Assembly: GCA_030607235.1 (NCBI GenBank)
Contig: JAUWEX010000066.1
Location: 1 to 6,660, forward strand
Direction of reading: 5' to 3'
From: Planctomycetota bacterium
Lineage (GTDB): Bacteria; Planctomycetota; B129-G9
Length of the DNA: 6,660 nt
In this document: positions 6,503 to 6,660 of the stretch, one piece after another
Numbering within the stretch: position 1 is the stretch's first letter
How the letters are laid out: every line of letters starts with the position of its first letter
Position numbers and translations under genes: made by a program
Notes under the pieces: model-generated
Seen by the model: the letters and a program-made list of their open reading frames with translations, nothing else
What the model was told of the DNA's origin: nothing
The model's database searches: none

Positions 6503-6660
6503 TTGAGACATATCGTAGGAGTGGCCGACTACAAAGTCGCAAGCAACCCGGCGGACATGATTGTTACTCATGCGCTCGGCAGTTGTTTGGGCATTGCCGC
6601 CTACGATCCGGTTAACAAAGTCGGCGGGTTGTTTCACGTGATGCTGCCCGCAGCGCACGT
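6503..6660 (+). CDS. cheD: Chemoreceptor glutamine deamidase CheD (3' partial)
   Basis: CheD deamidates specific receptor glutamines, creating methylation sites for CheR, and in some bacteria is controlled by CheC. The first 52 residues are visible; the window ends mid-codon. They show MIVTHALGSCLGIAAYD and then KVGGLFHVMLP. T22, C28 and H45 fit the Thr/Cys/His catalytic set known from Thermotoga maritima CheD (T21, C27, H44), offset by one, so the enzyme should be active if the rest is intact. The start is TTG, 26 bases after cheR, which places it in the same operon. CheD next to CheR suggests that receptor adaptation here uses deamidation as well as methylation. Confidence 0.93.
   Translation, partial: MRHIVGVADYKVASNPADMIVTHALGSCLGIAAYDPVNKVGGLFHVMLPAAH

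Noticed and set aside
5655..6542. Long minus-strand open frame (295 codons) covering cheR
   Set aside because: The plus strand carries complete CheR motifs throughout. The reverse frame has no recognisable domain and crosses the cheR-cheD gap.

Overview
The window holds a chemotaxis signalling operon on the plus strand, in the order cheA, cheW, a methyl-accepting chemotaxis protein (MCP) gene, cheR and the start of cheD. It runs from about 825 past the right edge. Gaps between genes are 35, 19, 69 and 26 bases, with no terminator between them, so the genes are very likely co-transcribed. Moderate GC, use of GTG and TTG starts with purine-rich ribosome binding sites, and a membrane MCP point to a free-living, motile Gram-negative-type bacterium. 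The MCP and CheA styles (tandem CZB-like sensor, minimal HAMP, GspE-N-like insert in CheA) resemble those of deltaproteobacterial and Planctomycetota/Phycisphaerae lineages. A minus-strand gene remnant upstream recalls a planctomycete-style C-terminal domain. This assignment is tentative and rests on recognition only.

Left region (1-824). The end of an unrecognised acidic-tailed protein (stop at 162-164) is followed by a clear intrinsic terminator (193-217). The next 600 bases contain no intact recognisable gene. They hold a probable gene remnant on the minus strand (367-570) and an AT-rich leader before cheA. I found no convincing promoter, although one must lie here because the upstream unit is terminated.

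Operon (825-6660). CheA is the histidine kinase and CheW the adaptor that couples it to receptor arrays. The MCP is a two-TM receptor whose outer domain carries a tandem CZB-like repeat, in which only the first copy keeps the full metal-ligand set. CheR methylates receptor glutamates. CheD deamidates receptor glutamines; its Thr/Cys/His catalytic set is complete before the window cuts it. CheB and CheY are not in the window and may lie downstream.

Most notable points: CheA has a two-repeat GspE-N/MshEN-like module where P2 would be expected, plus an extra helical N-terminal domain that may be a degenerate Hpt. The MCP sensor pairs an apparently metal-competent CZB unit with a decayed one. The minus-strand remnant upstream has lost its 5' part. 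I see no CRISPR array, IS element, tRNA or rRNA, and nothing that clearly amounts to an undescribed system.
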